Shown: one piece after another, positions 62,952-64,000 of the stretch
Layout: every line of letters starts with the position of its first letter
How positions within the stretch are numbered: position 1 is the first letter of the stretch
Assembly: GCA_017428155.1 (NCBI GenBank)
Contig: JAFRRJ010000017.1
Coordinates: 62,001 to 126,000, forward strand
From: Clostridiales bacterium
GTDB lineage: Bacteria; Bacillota; Clostridia; Saccharofermentanales; Saccharofermentanaceae
Length of the DNA stretch: 64,000 nucleotides
Direction of reading: 5' to 3'
Notes under the pieces: generated by a model
What the model saw: the letters and a program-made list of their open reading frames with translations, nothing else
Databases searched by the model: none
Told to the model about the DNA's origin: nothing
Position numbers and translations under genes: made by a program

Positions 62952-63989
62952 TCAGTTCTCCAGATCTGTAATGAACATTGCATCGCCGAATGAGAAGAAT
63001 CTGTATTCCTCTTCAACGGCATGTTTATAAGCATTTAATACATTTTCTCTTCCTGCAAGAGCCGATACCAACATTATGAGTGTGGATTCCGGAAGATGGA
63101 AGTTTGTAATAAGAGAATCCACGCATTTAAACTCGTATCCGGGATATATAAAGATGTTTGTATACCCTGAACGGGGCATCATATCAGGATCAATTCCCGC
63201 AACGGATTCAAGTGTTCTTGTGGATGTAGTTCCAACGGATATTATGCGTCTTCCTTCAGATCTTGCTTTGCGGATAATATCCGATGCTTCCTTGGGGAAG
63301 TCATACCACTCTGAGTGCATCTCGTGATCTTCTATCGTCTCAGCTTTTACGGGTCTGAATGTGCCAAGACCAACATGAAGAGTAAGTTCGGCTATCTCAA
63401 CGCCTGTTTCTTTTAATTCTTCAAGGAATTCCTTCGTGAAGTGAAGACCTGCAGTCGGTGCAGCTGCAGAGCCTGCATCTTTGGAATAAACGGTCTGATA
63501 TCTTTCAGGATCGTCAAGCTTCTCGTGAATATAGGGTGGCAGGGGAATGGTTCCTGCTTTATCAAGGACTTCTTCCCATACGCCTTTGAATTCGAATCTG
63601 ATTATCCTGTTGCCGCTCTCAAGGACTTCTTCGCATTCAGCTTCAAGCTCGCCTGGTATAAAAGTCATGCGTTTGCCGACTCTTACTTTCTTACCGGGAC
63701 GTGCGAGAGTCTCCCAACGGTTATCATCCAATCTTTTTAAAAGAAGGAGCTCAACAGGACTTTGAGTATCGGAACGAACGCCTAAAAGCCTTGCAGGAAT
63801 AACTCTCGTGTTGTTTATGACAAGAACATCACCCTTGTGAAGGTAGTTCCTTATATCGGGAAAATGACCGTCTATTGTTTTGCCGGTCTTTTTATCGAGC
63901 ACCAGAAGACGGGACGCGAGACGGTCCTTTGTAGGAGTCTGTGCGATCAGTCTTTCCGGAAGATCGTAGTAGAAATCAGAAGTCTTCAT
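62952..63989 (-). CDS. queA: S-adenosylmethionine:tRNA ribosyltransferase-isomerase
   Basis: Transfers the ribosyl part of SAM to preQ1-tRNA in queuosine synthesis, just after Tgt. The 345-residue protein has the family start ([15 protein letters not shown]), [14 protein letters not shown] (about residue 55), LPPYIH, the [12 protein letters not shown] motif (about residue 180), [10 protein letters not shown] and [24 protein letters not shown] precedes the ATG. It heads the - strand unit queA-tgt-GH3; genes upstream on this strand (often ruvAB) are outside the window. Confidence 0.97.
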   Translation of the reverse strand: MKTSDFYYDLPERLIAQTPTKDRLASRLLVLDKKTGKTIDGHFPDIRNYLHKGDVLVINNTRVIPARLLGVRSDTQSPVELLLLKRLDDNRWETLARPGKKVRVGKRMTFIPGELEAECEEVLESGNRIIRFEFKGVWEEVLDKAGTIPLPPYIHEKLDDPERYQTVYSKDAGSAAAPTAGLHFTKEFLEELKETGVEIAELTLHVGLGTFRPVKAETIEDHEMHSEWYDFPKEASDIIRKARSEGRRIISVGTTSTRTLESVAGIDPDMMPRSGYTNIFIYPGYEFKCVDSLITNFHLPESTLIMLVSALAGRENVLNAYKHAVEEEYRFFSFGDAMFITDLEN

Positions 63990-64000
63990 TTTTCCTCTTA

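Noticed and set aside
1..64000. Prophage, insertion sequence, CRISPR array or defence island
   Set aside because: No integrase, transposase, phage structural gene, Cas protein or spaced direct-repeat array is seen; genes are core metabolic and replication functions with uniform composition.
1..64000. tRNA or rRNA genes
   Set aside because: Intergenic gaps were scanned by eye for T-loop (GTTCGA-type) sequences and none fitted a cloverleaf; only rnpB was found.

Overview
The window is ordinary chromosomal DNA of a low-to-mid GC member of the Firmicutes, most likely class Clostridia and probably a gut or rumen anaerobe. Signs of this are a PolC-type replicase, PriA and DnaG; the gene order comM-dprA-topA-trmFO; dnaG followed by trmK and a Nif3-like gene; a type A RNase P RNA; strong AGGAGG-like ribosome binding sites; the long clostridial/actinobacterial form of LeuA; a very large 2-hydroxyacyl-CoA dehydratase activase; and a domain-swapped family 3 glycosidase of the kind known from rumen clostridia. 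The species cannot be named from the sequence. Coding density is very high, almost everything is on the + strand, and I see no prophage, insertion sequence, CRISPR array, tRNA or rRNA. No stretch above about 300 bases lacks a gene; the longest non-protein stretch (11935-12352) is filled by rnpB.

Layout. 1-6172: polC (5' end outside the window) and priA. 6173-8462: promoter with a palindrome, then dapA-dapB-yajC (lysine/diaminopimelate synthesis and Sec accessory protein). 8533-11934: dnaG-trmK-nif3-like. 11964-12310: rnpB, then purM and an aquaporin. 14462-16372 (- strand): a long glutamine synthetase family protein. 16539-21535: membrane protein, malic enzyme, then an Lrp regulator, aminotransferase and prfB cluster. 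21719-23528: three small-molecule enzymes (RmlC-like, VOC, alpha/beta hydrolase). 23731-26154: two unrecognised genes. 26275-27090 (- strand): PHP phosphatase. 27175-39025: a long + strand run of M18 aminopeptidase, cardiolipin synthase, amidohydrolase, heterodimeric ABC exporter, murD, leuA and uppP. 39202-44415: an unrecognised protein and the giant activase. 44427-49305: polA, coaE and three membrane proteins. 49341-50435 (- strand): ychF. 50681-57855: comM-dprA-topA-trmFO and a membrane protein. 57959-59394: a PP2C phosphatase and a shorter PP2C-like protein without the metal ligands. 59343-63989 (- strand): queA-tgt-GH3.

The most notable signal is in PolC: the polymerase and both halves of the PHP domain look intact, but the segment that should be the 3'-5' proofreading exonuclease has lost its recognisable acidic motifs. 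PolA in the same window also lacks an intact 3'-5' exonuclease. Other points of interest are the PP2C/degenerate PP2C pair, an HSL-type hydrolase with Cys in place of the nucleophilic Ser, the unknown gene pair at 23731-26154, and leader structures before comM, the aquaporin and dapA.
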